Assembly: GCF_004745945.1 (NCBI RefSeq)
Contig: NZ_SRLE01000006.1
Coordinates: 496,001-560,000 of the forward strand
DNA length: 64,000 nt
Direction of reading: 5' to 3'
DNA from: Mangrovimicrobium sediminis
Lineage (GTDB): Bacteria > Pseudomonadota > Gammaproteobacteria > Pseudomonadales > Halieaceae
In this document: positions 29,677 through 41,050 of the stretch, piece by piece
Layout: each line of letters begins with the position of its first letter
How positions within the stretch are numbered: position 1 is the stretch's first letter
Translations under genes and position numbers: made by a program
The notes under the pieces: model-generated
What the model was told of the DNA's origin: nothing
The model's database searches: none
The model's input: the letters and a program-made list of their open reading frames with translations, nothing else

Positions 29677-31047
29677 TCACGCCAGGGCAATGCAACACAC
29701 CACGCTGATCACCGCCGCGCCGAGGAAGTTGAGCAGCAGGCCCTCCCGGGCCATGCGCGCGGTGCTCAGCATGCCGCTGCCGAACACGACAGAGTTCGGC
29801 GCGGTCGCCACCGGCAGCATGAACGCACAGCTCGCACTCATCGCCGCCGGCACCATCAGCAGTGCCGGCTCCATTCCCGCACCCAGCGCCACCGCAGCCA
29901 GGATCGGCATCAATAGCGTCGTGCTCGCGGTGTTCGACGTGGTCTCTGTGAGGAAAGTCACCACCAGGGCTATCGCCAGGATCAACAGGTAGACCGGGAT
30001 CGCGGCGAGGTCGGTGAACAGGCCGCCGATCAACGCGGACAGCCCCGAGTTGACGAAGCCCGCCGCCAGGCACATGCCGCCGCTGAACAGCAGCAACACG
30101 CCCCAGGGAATCTCCACCGCGCGCTCCCAGGTGAGCAGTCGGCCACCGCGCCCATTGGGAAACAGGCACAGCACTACCACGGCCAGCAACGCCACCGACG
30201 CATCGTTGGCCTGCGGCAGGTCCAGCCAGTCGCGCCAGCCGCCGAAGGGCTCGCTGCGGGTGATCCAGGCCAGCGCAGTCAGGCCGAACACCAACATCAC
30301 GCGCTTTTCCTCGGTGCGCCAGGGGCCGACCTCGGGCAGCGCCACCTCCACCGGGTGTCGCAGGCTGCGGGCCAGCCACAGCGCCATCAGCGGCACCATG
30401 ATCACCACCACCGGCACACCCCAGGTCATCCAGCGGGTGAAGCTGATATCGGCGCCGGTATTCTGTTCGTAGACCTGCATGAAGATCAGGTTGGGCGGCG
30501 TGCCAATGGGGGTACCGATGCCGCCGACACTGGCGGCGTAGGCCACGCCCAGCAACAGCGGCACGGTGAGGTGCTGGCGATGCGGCGAGGCGTCGAGTAC
30601 CGCCAGCACCACCGGCAGCAGCATCAGCGTGGTCGCCGTGTTGGAAATCCACATGCTGAGTACGGCCGAGGCGGCCATGAAACCCAGCACCAGGCGCAGG
30701 CCGCTGCGCGTGCCGAACAGGCCCACCATCCCCAGCGCGATGCGCCGGTGCGCCCCGCTTTCCTCCATCGCCTTGGATAACATAAAGCCGCCGAGCAGCA
30801 GCAGGATAATCGGTGAACCGTAGGCCTCGCCTACCTGCCCCGGCGTCAGCACGCCGAGCAGGGGCAACAGGGCCGGCGGCAGCATCGAGGTGGCGGGAAT
30901 CGGCAGCGGCTCGAACACCCACCAGATCACGCACAGCACGGTGACCGCGGCCACCACGGCCACGTCCTGCGCCTGCCCGGCGCCGAGCAGCGCGGCGGCA
31001 GTCGCCACAGCCAGCAGCGGACCGGCGGCGATCGACCAGTGACGCAT
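29677..31047 (-). CDS. DASS/SLC13-type sodium:anion symporter
   Basis: 456-residue integral membrane carrier with about 11 hydrophobic helices. The two SNT-type substrate/sodium motifs of the family are present: WISNTATTLMLLP and TTSNTASTTLLMP. The start at 31047 (MRHWSIAAGPLLAV) has a GGGGGAA stretch upstream; the frame stays open far beyond, but that part has no coding character and runs antisense to moaA. The likely substrates are dicarboxylates, sulfate or related anions. It is convergent with the peroxiredoxin gene and divergent from moaA. Confidence 0.9.
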   Translation of the reverse strand: MRHWSIAAGPLLAVATAAALLGAGQAQDVAVVAAVTVLCVIWWVFEPLPIPATSMLPPALLPLLGVLTPGQVGEAYGSPIILLLLGGFMLSKAMEESGAHRRIALGMVGLFGTRSGLRLVLGFMAASAVLSMWISNTATTLMLLPVVLAVLDASPHRQHLTVPLLLGVAYAASVGGIGTPIGTPPNLIFMQVYEQNTGADISFTRWMTWGVPVVVIMVPLMALWLARSLRHPVEVALPEVGPWRTEEKRVMLVFGLTALAWITRSEPFGGWRDWLDLPQANDASVALLAVVVLCLFPNGRGGRLLTWERAVEIPWGVLLLFSGGMCLAAGFVNSGLSALIGGLFTDLAAIPVYLLILAIALVVTFLTETTSNTASTTLLMPILAAVALGAGMEPALLMVPAAMSASCAFMLPVATAPNSVVFGSGMLSTARMAREGLLLNFLGAAVISVVCCIALA

Positions 31048-31197
31048 GTTGTTATTCCCCCCTGTGCGCGCGGTCTTTGCACTTCCCTGCCCGCATCCTG
31101 TCGCAGCCGGCTGGCCCTGTAAAGACCACAGCAGAACCGCAAGGCAGCAGACGCCCGCACACTGGCGCGTACATCGCGCAGGGCATACACTGGCCGG

Positions 31198-32208
31198 ATG
31201 CATACCGAGATGCCCACCAGCCTGGTCGACAACTTCGGCCGCCGGGTCAACTACCTGCGCCTGTCGGTGACCGACCGCTGCGATTTTCGCTGCGTTTACT
31301 GCATGGCAGAGGACATGACCTTCGCCCCCAAGGCCGAGGTACTCAGCCTGGAGGAGTTGTACCAGGTCGCGCGCGCCTTCACCGAACTGGGTGTGGAGAA
31401 GATCCGCCTGACCGGCGGCGAGCCGCTGATCCGCAACAACATCATGTCCCTGGTCGGCCGGCTCGGCAGCCTCCCCGGTTTGCGGCAGCTGGCCCTGACC
31501 ACCAACGGCTCCCAGCTGCAGCGCCTGGCGCCCCAGTTGCGCGAGCGCGGCGTGCGGCGGGTGAACATCAGCCTGGACAGCCTCAACCCGCGCAAATTCC
31601 GCCACCTCACGCGGCACGGCAACCTCGACCAGGTGATCGCCGGCATCGACGCCGCGGTCGCCGCCGGCTTCGAGCAGGTGAAGATCAACGCGGTCATCCT
31701 GCGCGGGCGCAACGAGGACGAAGTGGTCGACCTGGTGCGCTTCGCCCGCGAGCGCGCCATCGATATCTCCTTCATCGAGGAGATGCCGCTGGGCCTGATC
31801 GACGAACACGACCGCGCACTGACCTTCTGCAGCAGCGCCGAGTTGCGCCAGCAACTCGACCCGGTATTCGAACTGCAGGCCCTCGGCGACCCCCAGGGCA
31901 GCGGCGGCCCGACCCGCTACTTCGCCATGCCCGACAGCCCCACCCGGGTCGGTTTCATCTCGCCGCACAGCGAGAACTTCTGCCACCTGTGCAACCGCGT
32001 GCGCCTCACCGTGGAGGGCCGCCTGCTGCTGTGCCTGGGCAACGAGCATTCCGTGGACCTGCGCGCGGTGCTGCGCGCGCCGGACTACCAGTTGGAACAC
32101 CTCAAGCACGCCATCGCCGCGGCCATGGCGATCAAGCCCGAGCGCCACTACTTCGATAACCGCGAGGAGCCGCAGATCCTGCGCTTCATGAATGCCACCG
32201 GCGGCTGA
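31198..32208 (+). CDS. moaA: GTP 3',8-cyclase MoaA
   Basis: 336-residue radical-SAM enzyme of molybdenum cofactor synthesis. The first cluster motif CDFRCVYC spans Cys28, Cys32 and Cys35; ITGG-like LTGGEPLIR follows. The second [4Fe-4S] cluster ligands are in FCHLCNRVRL and LLLCLGN, and the C-terminal Gly-Gly needed for activity is present (NATGG). The start at 31198 lacks a clear ribosome site; ATG 31210 is an alternative. No other moa/moe genes are in the window, so the gene is split from its pathway. Confidence 0.95.
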   Translation: MHTEMPTSLVDNFGRRVNYLRLSVTDRCDFRCVYCMAEDMTFAPKAEVLSLEELYQVARAFTELGVEKIRLTGGEPLIRNNIMSLVGRLGSLPGLRQLALTTNGSQLQRLAPQLRERGVRRVNISLDSLNPRKFRHLTRHGNLDQVIAGIDAAVAAGFEQVKINAVILRGRNEDEVVDLVRFARERAIDISFIEEMPLGLIDEHDRALTFCSSAELRQQLDPVFELQALGDPQGSGGPTRYFAMPDSPTRVGFISPHSENFCHLCNRVRLTVEGRLLLCLGNEHSVDLRAVLRAPDYQLEHLKHAIAAAMAIKPERHYFDNREEPQILRFMNATGG

Positions 32209-32252
32209 CCCACCCCCAAAAGTTCCGCGCGAATAACAAGGAAACCCCAGCA

Positions 32253-33194
32253 GTGCGAATAGAGGACTACCCCCAGCTCGGCGATGTCGAGCGCATCGCC
32301 GCCGGCTTCGAGGAGATCGGCTACATCTGTTCCGAGAGTATCGCCACCGCGGTGTTTCTCGCCTTCCAGTTGCGCAAGCCGATTCTCGTCGAGGGCCCGC
32401 CCGGGGTGGGCAAGACCGAGTTGGCCAAGACCACCGCCGAACTGCTGCAGGCGCCGCTCATCCGCCTGCAGTGCTACGAGGGGCTGGACGAGGGCAAGGC
32501 GCTCTACGAGTGGAAATACAGCAAGCAGCTGCTGTACACGCAGGTGCTGAAGGAAAAACTCGGCGACCTGCTACACGGCGCCTACGACCTCGCCGAGTCC
32601 GTCGAGCGGCTGCACCAGTTCGGCGACATCTTCTACTCGGAGGAATTCCTCGAGCCGCGCCCGCTGCTGCGCGCCATGCGCCAGGAGCGCGGCGCTGTAT
32701 TGCTGATCGACGAGGTGGATAAGTCCGACTACGAGTTCGAGGCATTGCTGCTGGAAATACTTTCCGACTACCAGGTGTCGATACCGGAGATCGGCACGGT
32801 GAGTGCGCAGTCCACGCCCATGGTGTTCCTCACTTCGAACAATACCCGCGACCTGTCCGACGCCCTCAAGCGTCGCTGCCTGCACCTGTACATCCCGTTT
32901 CCCAGCGTCGAACTGGAAGAGCGCATCGTGCGCAGCCGGGTGCCGGAGATCGACGAGCGCCTGCGCCGGCAACTGGTCGCCTTCGTGCACGGCCTGCGCG
33001 AGCTGGACCTGAAAAAACACCCGGCGATTTCCGAGACCATCGACTGGGCGCGCAGCCTGCTGCTGTTGCACGCGGAGCAGCTCGACGAGGCCCTGGTGCG
33101 CGCCACCCTGAACCTGCTGCTCAAGTTCGAGGACGACATCCAGATGACCGATGCCGAAGTCGGCAGGTTGCTGCACGGGACCGGCGGCGACTGA
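32253..33194 (+). CDS. MoxR-family AAA+ ATPase (CoxD-like)
   Basis: 313 residues. Walker A GPPGVGKT at ~48-55, Walker B LLIDEVDK, sensor 1 FLTSNNTRDLSDAL and the arginine-finger region are all present. It starts with GTG behind AAGGA. It is directly followed (three bases) by a VWA/CoxE protein gene; such MoxR-VWA pairs work as chaperones or cofactor-insertion machines. CoxD/CoxE of CO dehydrogenase are the best-known relatives, but pairs like this are common in bacteria without that enzyme. Confidence 0.9.
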   Translation: MRIEDYPQLGDVERIAAGFEEIGYICSESIATAVFLAFQLRKPILVEGPPGVGKTELAKTTAELLQAPLIRLQCYEGLDEGKALYEWKYSKQLLYTQVLKEKLGDLLHGAYDLAESVERLHQFGDIFYSEEFLEPRPLLRAMRQERGAVLLIDEVDKSDYEFEALLLEILSDYQVSIPEIGTVSAQSTPMVFLTSNNTRDLSDALKRRCLHLYIPFPSVELEERIVRSRVPEIDERLRRQLVAFVHGLRELDLKKHPAISETIDWARSLLLLHAEQLDEALVRATLNLLLKFEDDIQMTDAEVGRLLHGTGGD

Positions 33195-33197
33195 GCC

Positions 33198-34610
33198 ATG
33201 GCCGCCGGGCTTCTCGGGTTCATCGATATCCTGCGCACCCACCACCTGCGCATCTCGCCGGCGGAATCGCTGGACGCGGTGCGCGCCGCCGAACTGTTGG
33301 GCTATGCCAACCGCGAGCGCCTGCGCGACGGCCTGTGTACGACGCTGGCCAAAACCGCGGACGAGCGCACAACCTTCCTGCGCTGCTTCGACCAGTACTT
33401 CCGCCGTGAACTGGGGGATTTTTCCCAGACCAGCGACGAGCGCGAACAGCAGCCGCCGAATGCAGGCGGCGCGCCCGGCGGGCTGTCCGCGGGCAGCGGG
33501 GCGGACGTACCCGAAGCGCTCGCACAGGCCGCCAGGCAGGACCCACGGATCGACCAGCTTTTGCAAAGTTCGCTGATGCAGGCGCTGCTGCGCAACGACC
33601 GCAACCTGCTCAGCCTCAACATCAGCCAGGCCAGCGAACGCGCCGGCCTGCAGCAGATTCGCATCTTCACCCAGAAAGGCCAGTACAGCAGGCGCATACT
33701 CGCGGCGCTGGGCGAGGAACAGCTGCGCGCCGGCATCGTCGCGCTCGAGCGCAGCGAAAGCCCGGCGCTGGACGATTTGCGCCGCTACCGCGACATCCTG
33801 CGCGAGCAGGTGCGCGACTTCATCGACGGCCAGTACCTGGTGCACGCCCATGGCCGCAACCAGCAGCTGATCGAGGACATGCTCAGTCGCACCCGACTGA
33901 GCAACATCGAGGCCGCCTACGTCGAACGCGCCCAGGAGCTGGTGCGGCGCATGGCGAAAAAACTGGCCGCTCGCTATGCGCCGCGCCGGCGCGATCACCG
34001 CCGCGGCCAACTGGATATGCGCAAGACGCTCAGCCGCGGCGCCGCCCACGACGGCCTGATGTTCGACCTGCGCTGGCGCCGCGTGCGCCGCGAACGTCCG
34101 CAGGTGTTCGCCATCTGCGACGTCAGCGGCTCGGTCGCACCCTATGCGAAGTTCCTGCTGCTGTTCCTCTACTGCCTGCAGGAAGTTTTGCCCCGCGTGC
34201 GCAGCTTCGTGTTCGCCAACCGGCTGGGCGAGGTGACCAACCTGTTCCGGGAGTATCCGGTGGAGCAGGCCATCGAACTGGCCAATCACACCTACGGTGG
34301 CGCCACCGATTACGGCGCGGCATTCCAGGACTTCGCCAACCTCGCCCTGGACGATGTGCGCAGCAGCGCGACAGTCATCATCCTGGGTGACGCGCGTAAC
34401 AATCACGGTGAACCGCGGCTGGATCTGTTGCAAAAAATCTACCGCAGGGCGAATCGCGTTATCTGGCTCAATCCGGAATCCAGAAATTCGTGGAAAACTG
34501 GAGATTCCGAGATGTTGCGCTACCTCAGCGCCTGTCATTTTAGTGCCGAATGCAATAATCTACGGCAGCTCGAACGGGTCATCGAACAAGTTCTGAAAAA
34601 CGCCCGGTGA
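33198..34610 (+). CDS. VWA domain protein (CoxE-like)
   Basis: 470 residues. The N-terminal helical region starts GLLGFIDILRTHHLRISPAE. The C-terminal von Willebrand A domain has the MIDAS motif CDVSGSVAPYAKF, the Thr of YGGATDYGAAF and the Asp of VIILGDARNN, so metal binding should be intact. The middle has a polar linker of Gly/Ser/Pro. It pairs with the MoxR ATPase just upstream, presumably as its substrate adaptor. The client protein is unknown. Confidence 0.9.
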   Translation: MAAGLLGFIDILRTHHLRISPAESLDAVRAAELLGYANRERLRDGLCTTLAKTADERTTFLRCFDQYFRRELGDFSQTSDEREQQPPNAGGAPGGLSAGSGADVPEALAQAARQDPRIDQLLQSSLMQALLRNDRNLLSLNISQASERAGLQQIRIFTQKGQYSRRILAALGEEQLRAGIVALERSESPALDDLRRYRDILREQVRDFIDGQYLVHAHGRNQQLIEDMLSRTRLSNIEAAYVERAQELVRRMAKKLAARYAPRRRDHRRGQLDMRKTLSRGAAHDGLMFDLRWRRVRRERPQVFAICDVSGSVAPYAKFLLLFLYCLQEVLPRVRSFVFANRLGEVTNLFREYPVEQAIELANHTYGGATDYGAAFQDFANLALDDVRSSATVIILGDARNNHGEPRLDLLQKIYRRANRVIWLNPESRNSWKTGDSEMLRYLSACHFSAECNNLRQLERVIEQVLKNAR

Positions 34611-34618
34611 TTGAATAG

Positions 34619-34825
34619 ATGACATTTCACTGCAGGGACTGCAGCTACAAAGGCGACAAAAGCGGCCCCGGAGGGAAGTGTCCCGCCTGCGGTTCTGCCC
34701 ACTTCGGCAGCCTGCGACCCGGGGATGAAGACCAGCGAGCAGCCACGCCGCTGTGGCACCGCATCGCACTCGTTGTTACCTGGGGGACCCTGTTGGTCAT
34801 GATCGTTCTCAAGCTGGTCGAGTAA
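34619..34825 (+). CDS. Small zinc-ribbon protein with one transmembrane helix
   Basis: 68 residues: an N-terminal zinc ribbon with FHCRDCSYKG and KCPACGSAHF, then a C-terminal transmembrane segment RIALVVTWGTLLVMIVLKLV. Predicted to sit in the inner membrane with the ribbon in the cytosol. It lies eight bases after the VWA gene, and its TAA overlaps the ATG of the DUF1631 gene by one base, so it is in the same operon. No family name is recognised. Confidence 0.75.
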   Translation: MTFHCRDCSYKGDKSGPGGKCPACGSAHFGSLRPGDEDQRAATPLWHRIALVVTWGTLLVMIVLKLVE

Positions 34826-36675
34826 TGCTGCCTCCCGAGTCGCTTCCCCTGCCGTTGTCGCTGCGCGAGCGGGTGGTGCAGCGCCTGGCGGCGCCGCCAC
34901 AGGGCTCGGCGATCATGCGCGAGCGGGAGCTGCGCGAATACCTGGAACAACTGGAAGACTGCGAGCTCTCGCCGCTGGATGCGGTGCTGGCGCGCGCCGA
35001 ACAGATAGGCGACCCGGTGGCGCCCTCCTCTGAAGATGGCGCGCTGCTGCGCTGGGTCGGCGACGCCTTTGCGTTGTGGGAATCCCGGTTCGCGCTGGAA
35101 CCCCAATTACAGGCGCAACTGCGTCAGCTGAAACTGGTGGCTGCGCGTCTGGCAGTCCTCGACAACAGCTTCGCCACCCCCGGCGCGCACCCCTTGCACA
35201 CCTTGCTCGACACCCTGCACGACGTGGCTATCGGCTGGCAGCCTGACCTCGGTCGTGTCGGCGAGCCTATCACCCGACTGGTCGAGCAGACCGTCGCTGA
35301 CCTCACCGCCGAGTGCGGCGAGGACGCCGACACCCTCAGCCGCCTCGCCGCAGCCGCGACCGAATCGGGGCAGCGGCTGCTGGCGCGCAGTGCGCGCATG
35401 GTGCAGCGCGCCGCCGATGTCGAGCGTGCCCGCCTGCGTGCCAGCCGGGCCAAGGTATCGGCGGCGCAGATGATCAACGCCGCGCTGGCGAGTACGCCGC
35501 TGCCCCCTGCGGTGGGACATTTCCTGGTCGAGCCCTGGTTCGACAGCGCGCAACTGGTACTGCTGAAGTTCGGCACCGATGCGGAGCAGTGGCAGGCCAT
35601 GGAGCGCGCCACCTGGTCACTGGTACGCAGCCTCGCCGAGGGTCCGGCGCAGGGCGACGAGGGCGCCCGGGCCGTGGAGCCGGAATCCGCCGGACGTGTC
35701 TGCCGCGAGTTGCGCCAGTGGCTGTTCAGCATGCAGCACGACAGCGCCGCCGCCGCGGAGATGGTCGGAGAGATCGAGTACACCCTGCTGCGCGCCCTGC
35801 GCGGCGAGACACTGCAGAAGAGCCCCATCACACCCATCGAAATCGCCGAGCACACCGACAGCGAAGCGCCGGTCCCCGCCGAACTGGCCGGGGCGCAGGC
35901 GAACGACTGGTTCCGGCTCAGGACCGGTCGCGGCAGCTACCAGCGCCTGCAGATCGCCCTGCGCCAGGACCAGCAGCACTCCCTGCTGTTCAGCGGCCCC
36001 TCGGGGCAACAGGTGCGCAGCATGGATTTCGCTGAATTCGCCCGCGGCCTGCAGCGCGGCGATATCGTGCCGCTGCCATCCGGCGCCAGTTTCAGCCGCG
36101 CACTGGCCGCGGCCGCCGGCGTGGATGCCGCGGCCGACCTCGACAACCTGGGTGCCGCCACGGCACGTCCCGCAGCGGCGCCTGCCCCGGCCAGGGCAGC
36201 GGCGCCAGCGCCAACTCCTGCGCCGCCAGGACCGTCTGCGCCGCCCGCACCGGCGCAGCCCGAAGCCTCACAGCCTGCTCCGTCACCGCCTGCTCCGTCA
36301 CCGCCGGCACCGGCGAAGCCCACACCCGCGAAGCCGGCACCCGCGCAGTCCGCGGCCGCACCGGCCAGTACACCCGCCGCGACCAGGTCTCCGGCGTCGC
36401 GCACTGTGGACGAAGAATATCCGCTACCGCCGCTGGGCACCTGGCTGGGCTTCCACGACGTCGATCCCCCACTGCTGGCCAAGCTGGCCATGTACGATGC
36501 GGTCCGCCACCTGCTGATCTTCGTCAATCGCAAGGGGATAGAGCAGCGGCGCCTGGAAGAGGACGACTACCAACAACTGGTCCAGGAAGGCCAGGTGGAT
36601 ATTCTCGAGGCACGACGCAATTTCCGCGAGGAAGTGGAACGGGCGCGGCGGCGTCTCGAGAAACACGGGCAATAG
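34825..36675 (+). CDS. DUF1631 family protein
   Basis: 616-residue DUF1631 protein (sometimes misnamed thymidine phosphorylase). The family motif PPAVGHFLVEPWFDSAQLVL lies around residue 230. A long Pro/Ala linker runs from residue ~450 to ~525, partly made of short tandem repeats. The conserved C-terminal block has PPLGTWLGFHD and LLIFVNRKG, which resembles a degenerate PilZ-like fold. The ATG at 34825 overlaps the upstream stop. Function is unestablished; the next gene encodes a PilZ protein, suggesting a link to c-di-GMP or surface behaviour. Confidence 0.85.
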   Translation: MLPPESLPLPLSLRERVVQRLAAPPQGSAIMRERELREYLEQLEDCELSPLDAVLARAEQIGDPVAPSSEDGALLRWVGDAFALWESRFALEPQLQAQLRQLKLVAARLAVLDNSFATPGAHPLHTLLDTLHDVAIGWQPDLGRVGEPITRLVEQTVADLTAECGEDADTLSRLAAAATESGQRLLARSARMVQRAADVERARLRASRAKVSAAQMINAALASTPLPPAVGHFLVEPWFDSAQLVLLKFGTDAEQWQAMERATWSLVRSLAEGPAQGDEGARAVEPESAGRVCRELRQWLFSMQHDSAAAAEMVGEIEYTLLRALRGETLQKSPITPIEIAEHTDSEAPVPAELAGAQANDWFRLRTGRGSYQRLQIALRQDQQHSLLFSGPSGQQVRSMDFAEFARGLQRGDIVPLPSGASFSRALAAAAGVDAAADLDNLGAATARPAAAPAPARAAAPAPTPAPPGPSAPPAPAQPEASQPAPSPPAPSPPAPAKPTPAKPAPAQSAAAPASTPAATRSPASRTVDEEYPLPPLGTWLGFHDVDPPLLAKLAMYDAVRHLLIFVNRKGIEQRRLEEDDYQQLVQEGQVDILEARRNFREEVERARRRLEKHGQ

Positions 36676-36733
36676 GACTGGCCCGGCCTATGCATAACAA
36701 CGAAAGACGGCAATCACTGCAGGGAGGTGTACA

Positions 36734-37093
36734 TTGGAACTGGACCGCAGGCATCTAAGGCTCCCCGCGGAGCACCGGGTGTTCGTCGAGTCTGATACCG
36801 AGGGCCTGAGCGATGACACACCGATCACCGTCTGCAGCACCCTCGATGTCTCGGTCAGTGGCATGCAACTGGTGCTGGATCACGAGTTGCCGGTGGGGGC
36901 TTTCCTGCACCTGGGGGTAGAGCCCTCGGGCTCCACGGAGCGCGACGGGCCGCTGTTCCTGGTGGCTGTGGTGCGCTGGTGCCAGCCGCGCGAAAACGAG
37001 GACGGCCCCTGGCTGGCGGGTCTGGAACTGCAACCGGCGGTGGAGTCGGACTACCAGCTGTGGGAACAACTGGTGCGGCGCGTCGCCTCCTGA
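36734..37093 (+). CDS. PilZ domain protein (c-di-GMP receptor type)
   Basis: 119 residues. The two c-di-GMP-binding motifs are present: RRHLR near the N-terminus (RxxxR) and DVSVSGMQL (D/NxSxxG). It starts with TTG, placed by an AGGGAGG site seven bases upstream. It follows the DUF1631 gene by 58 bases and its stop lies one base from the convergent pilU stop. It is predicted to bind c-di-GMP and control an unidentified partner, with pilus motility an obvious candidate. Confidence 0.88.
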   Translation: MELDRRHLRLPAEHRVFVESDTEGLSDDTPITVCSTLDVSVSGMQLVLDHELPVGAFLHLGVEPSGSTERDGPLFLVAVVRWCQPRENEDGPWLAGLELQPAVESDYQLWEQLVRRVAS

Positions 37094-37094
37094 G

Positions 37095-38291
37095 TCAGAT
37101 CACGCGCCCCTCGTCATCGTCCTCGACCACTTCCAGGCTCAGCCCGGCACCGAAACCGGACGCAGGCCTGGCCGCAGGCTCGGACTCAGGCTCGGGTGCC
37201 GGCGTCGGTGCCGCCTGGGGAGCGCCCCGGTCCTCGCGGGCAAACTTGATCTTGAGGCGCACATTGTTCGGCGAGTCCGCATTGCGCAGCGCCTCTTCCT
37301 CGGAGATCAGCCCCTCCATGAACAGCTCGAACAGCGCGGTATCGAAGGTCTTCATGCCGCTGTCCTCGGACTTCTGCATGACTTCCTTGATCCCCTCGAT
37401 CTGGCCGCGCTGAATCAGGTCGGAGACCAGCGGCGTACCCAGCAGCACTTCGATCGCCGCGCAGCGCTTGCCATCGGTGGTCGGTATCAGGCGCTGTGAG
37501 ACGAACGCCTGCAGGTTCAGCGACAGGTCCATCAGCAACTGGTGACGGCGCTCCTCCGGGAAGAAGTTGATGATCCGGTCCAGCGCCTGGTTGGCGTTAT
37601 TGGCGTGCAGGGTGGAGATACACAGGTGACCGGTCTCGGCGAAAGCGATGGCGTGTTCCATGGTCTCGCGATCGCGGATCTCGCCGATCAGGATCACGTC
37701 CGGCGCCTGGCGCAGGGTGTTCTTCAACGCGTTGTGCCAGTTGCGCGTATCCACGCCGACCTCGCGCTGGTTGACGATGCTCTTCTTGTGCGTGTGCACG
37801 TATTCCACCGGGTCTTCGATGGTCACGATGTGTCCGCTGCTGTTGGCGTTACGATAGTCGATGAGCGCCGCCAGCGAGGTGGACTTGCCGGAGCCGGTGG
37901 CGCCGACAAACAGCACCAGCCCGCGCTTGCGCATGATCACTTCCGGTAGGATCGGCGGCAGGCGCAGGTCCTGCCAGCGCGGGATATTGGCGACGATGTT
38001 ACGGCAGACCATGGCCACTTCGTTGCGCTGGAAGAAAATATTGATGCGGAAGCGCCCGAAACCCGAAATGGAAATCGCCAGGTTCATTTCGAGTTCCTGC
38101 TCGAACTCGGCGCGCTGGGTCTCGTCCATCACCTCGTAGGCGATCTCGCGGATTTCACCGGGCTTGAGGATTTCACTGGCGACGGGCCGTAACTTGCCCT
38201 CGAACTTGGCGCAGGGTGGTGCACCGGTGCTGAGATACAGGTCCGAGCCATTGCGGCTCGACAGGATTTTCAGCCATTCCGTTATTCTCAC
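37095..38291 (-). CDS. pilU: Type IV pilus retraction ATPase PilU
   Basis: 398-residue hexameric ATPase. Walker A GATGSGKST at ~130-138, Asp box VTIEDPVEYVHTHK, Walker B DVILIGEIRD and the His box ISTLHANNANQALDRI are present. The sequence resembles PilU more than PilT (N-terminus MRITEWLKILSSRNGSDLYL), with an extra Pro/Ala-rich acidic tail. The GTG start is placed by GGAGG eight bases upstream. pilT, normally next to pilU, is absent. PilU assists PilT in retraction, so pilT should be elsewhere. Confidence 0.92.
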   Translation of the reverse strand: MRITEWLKILSSRNGSDLYLSTGAPPCAKFEGKLRPVASEILKPGEIREIAYEVMDETQRAEFEQELEMNLAISISGFGRFRINIFFQRNEVAMVCRNIVANIPRWQDLRLPPILPEVIMRKRGLVLFVGATGSGKSTSLAALIDYRNANSSGHIVTIEDPVEYVHTHKKSIVNQREVGVDTRNWHNALKNTLRQAPDVILIGEIRDRETMEHAIAFAETGHLCISTLHANNANQALDRIINFFPEERRHQLLMDLSLNLQAFVSQRLIPTTDGKRCAAIEVLLGTPLVSDLIQRGQIEGIKEVMQKSEDSGMKTFDTALFELFMEGLISEEEALRNADSPNNVRLKIKFAREDRGAPQAAPTPAPEPESEPAARPASGFGAGLSLEVVEDDDEGRVI

Positions 38292-38472
38292 CGCTCCGTC
38301 CTCCCGCTGCGCGTGCCAGTGTCATGGGCCGTCGCAAATGCTGGCGACCACTACCGAAAAAACACTCTAGCAGGTCGTCCCGGCGGCTCCCACCGGAGAA
38401 GGTCAAAATCTCGAGCTTGGCCACACTTTGCGCGATTCCGGGGCGCTCCCGGAAGCGCCCGCGGTGCAACAA

Positions 38473-40923
<2,451 letters not shown>

Positions 40924-41050
40924 CGGTATATGCGGCTGTTTGTACCCAATTCAAGCGCAAAATTCCCTGCGGTGATGCCGCCTCCCGGGGCAGGGGTTAT
41001 ACTGGGCAACCCGCTCCAACCCACATTGCCAACCCCAAGAGGACCCCAAC

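Noticed and set aside
31198-34610. CO dehydrogenase locus
   Set aside because: MoxR and CoxE relatives are present but no large, medium or small CO dehydrogenase subunit gene is in the window.
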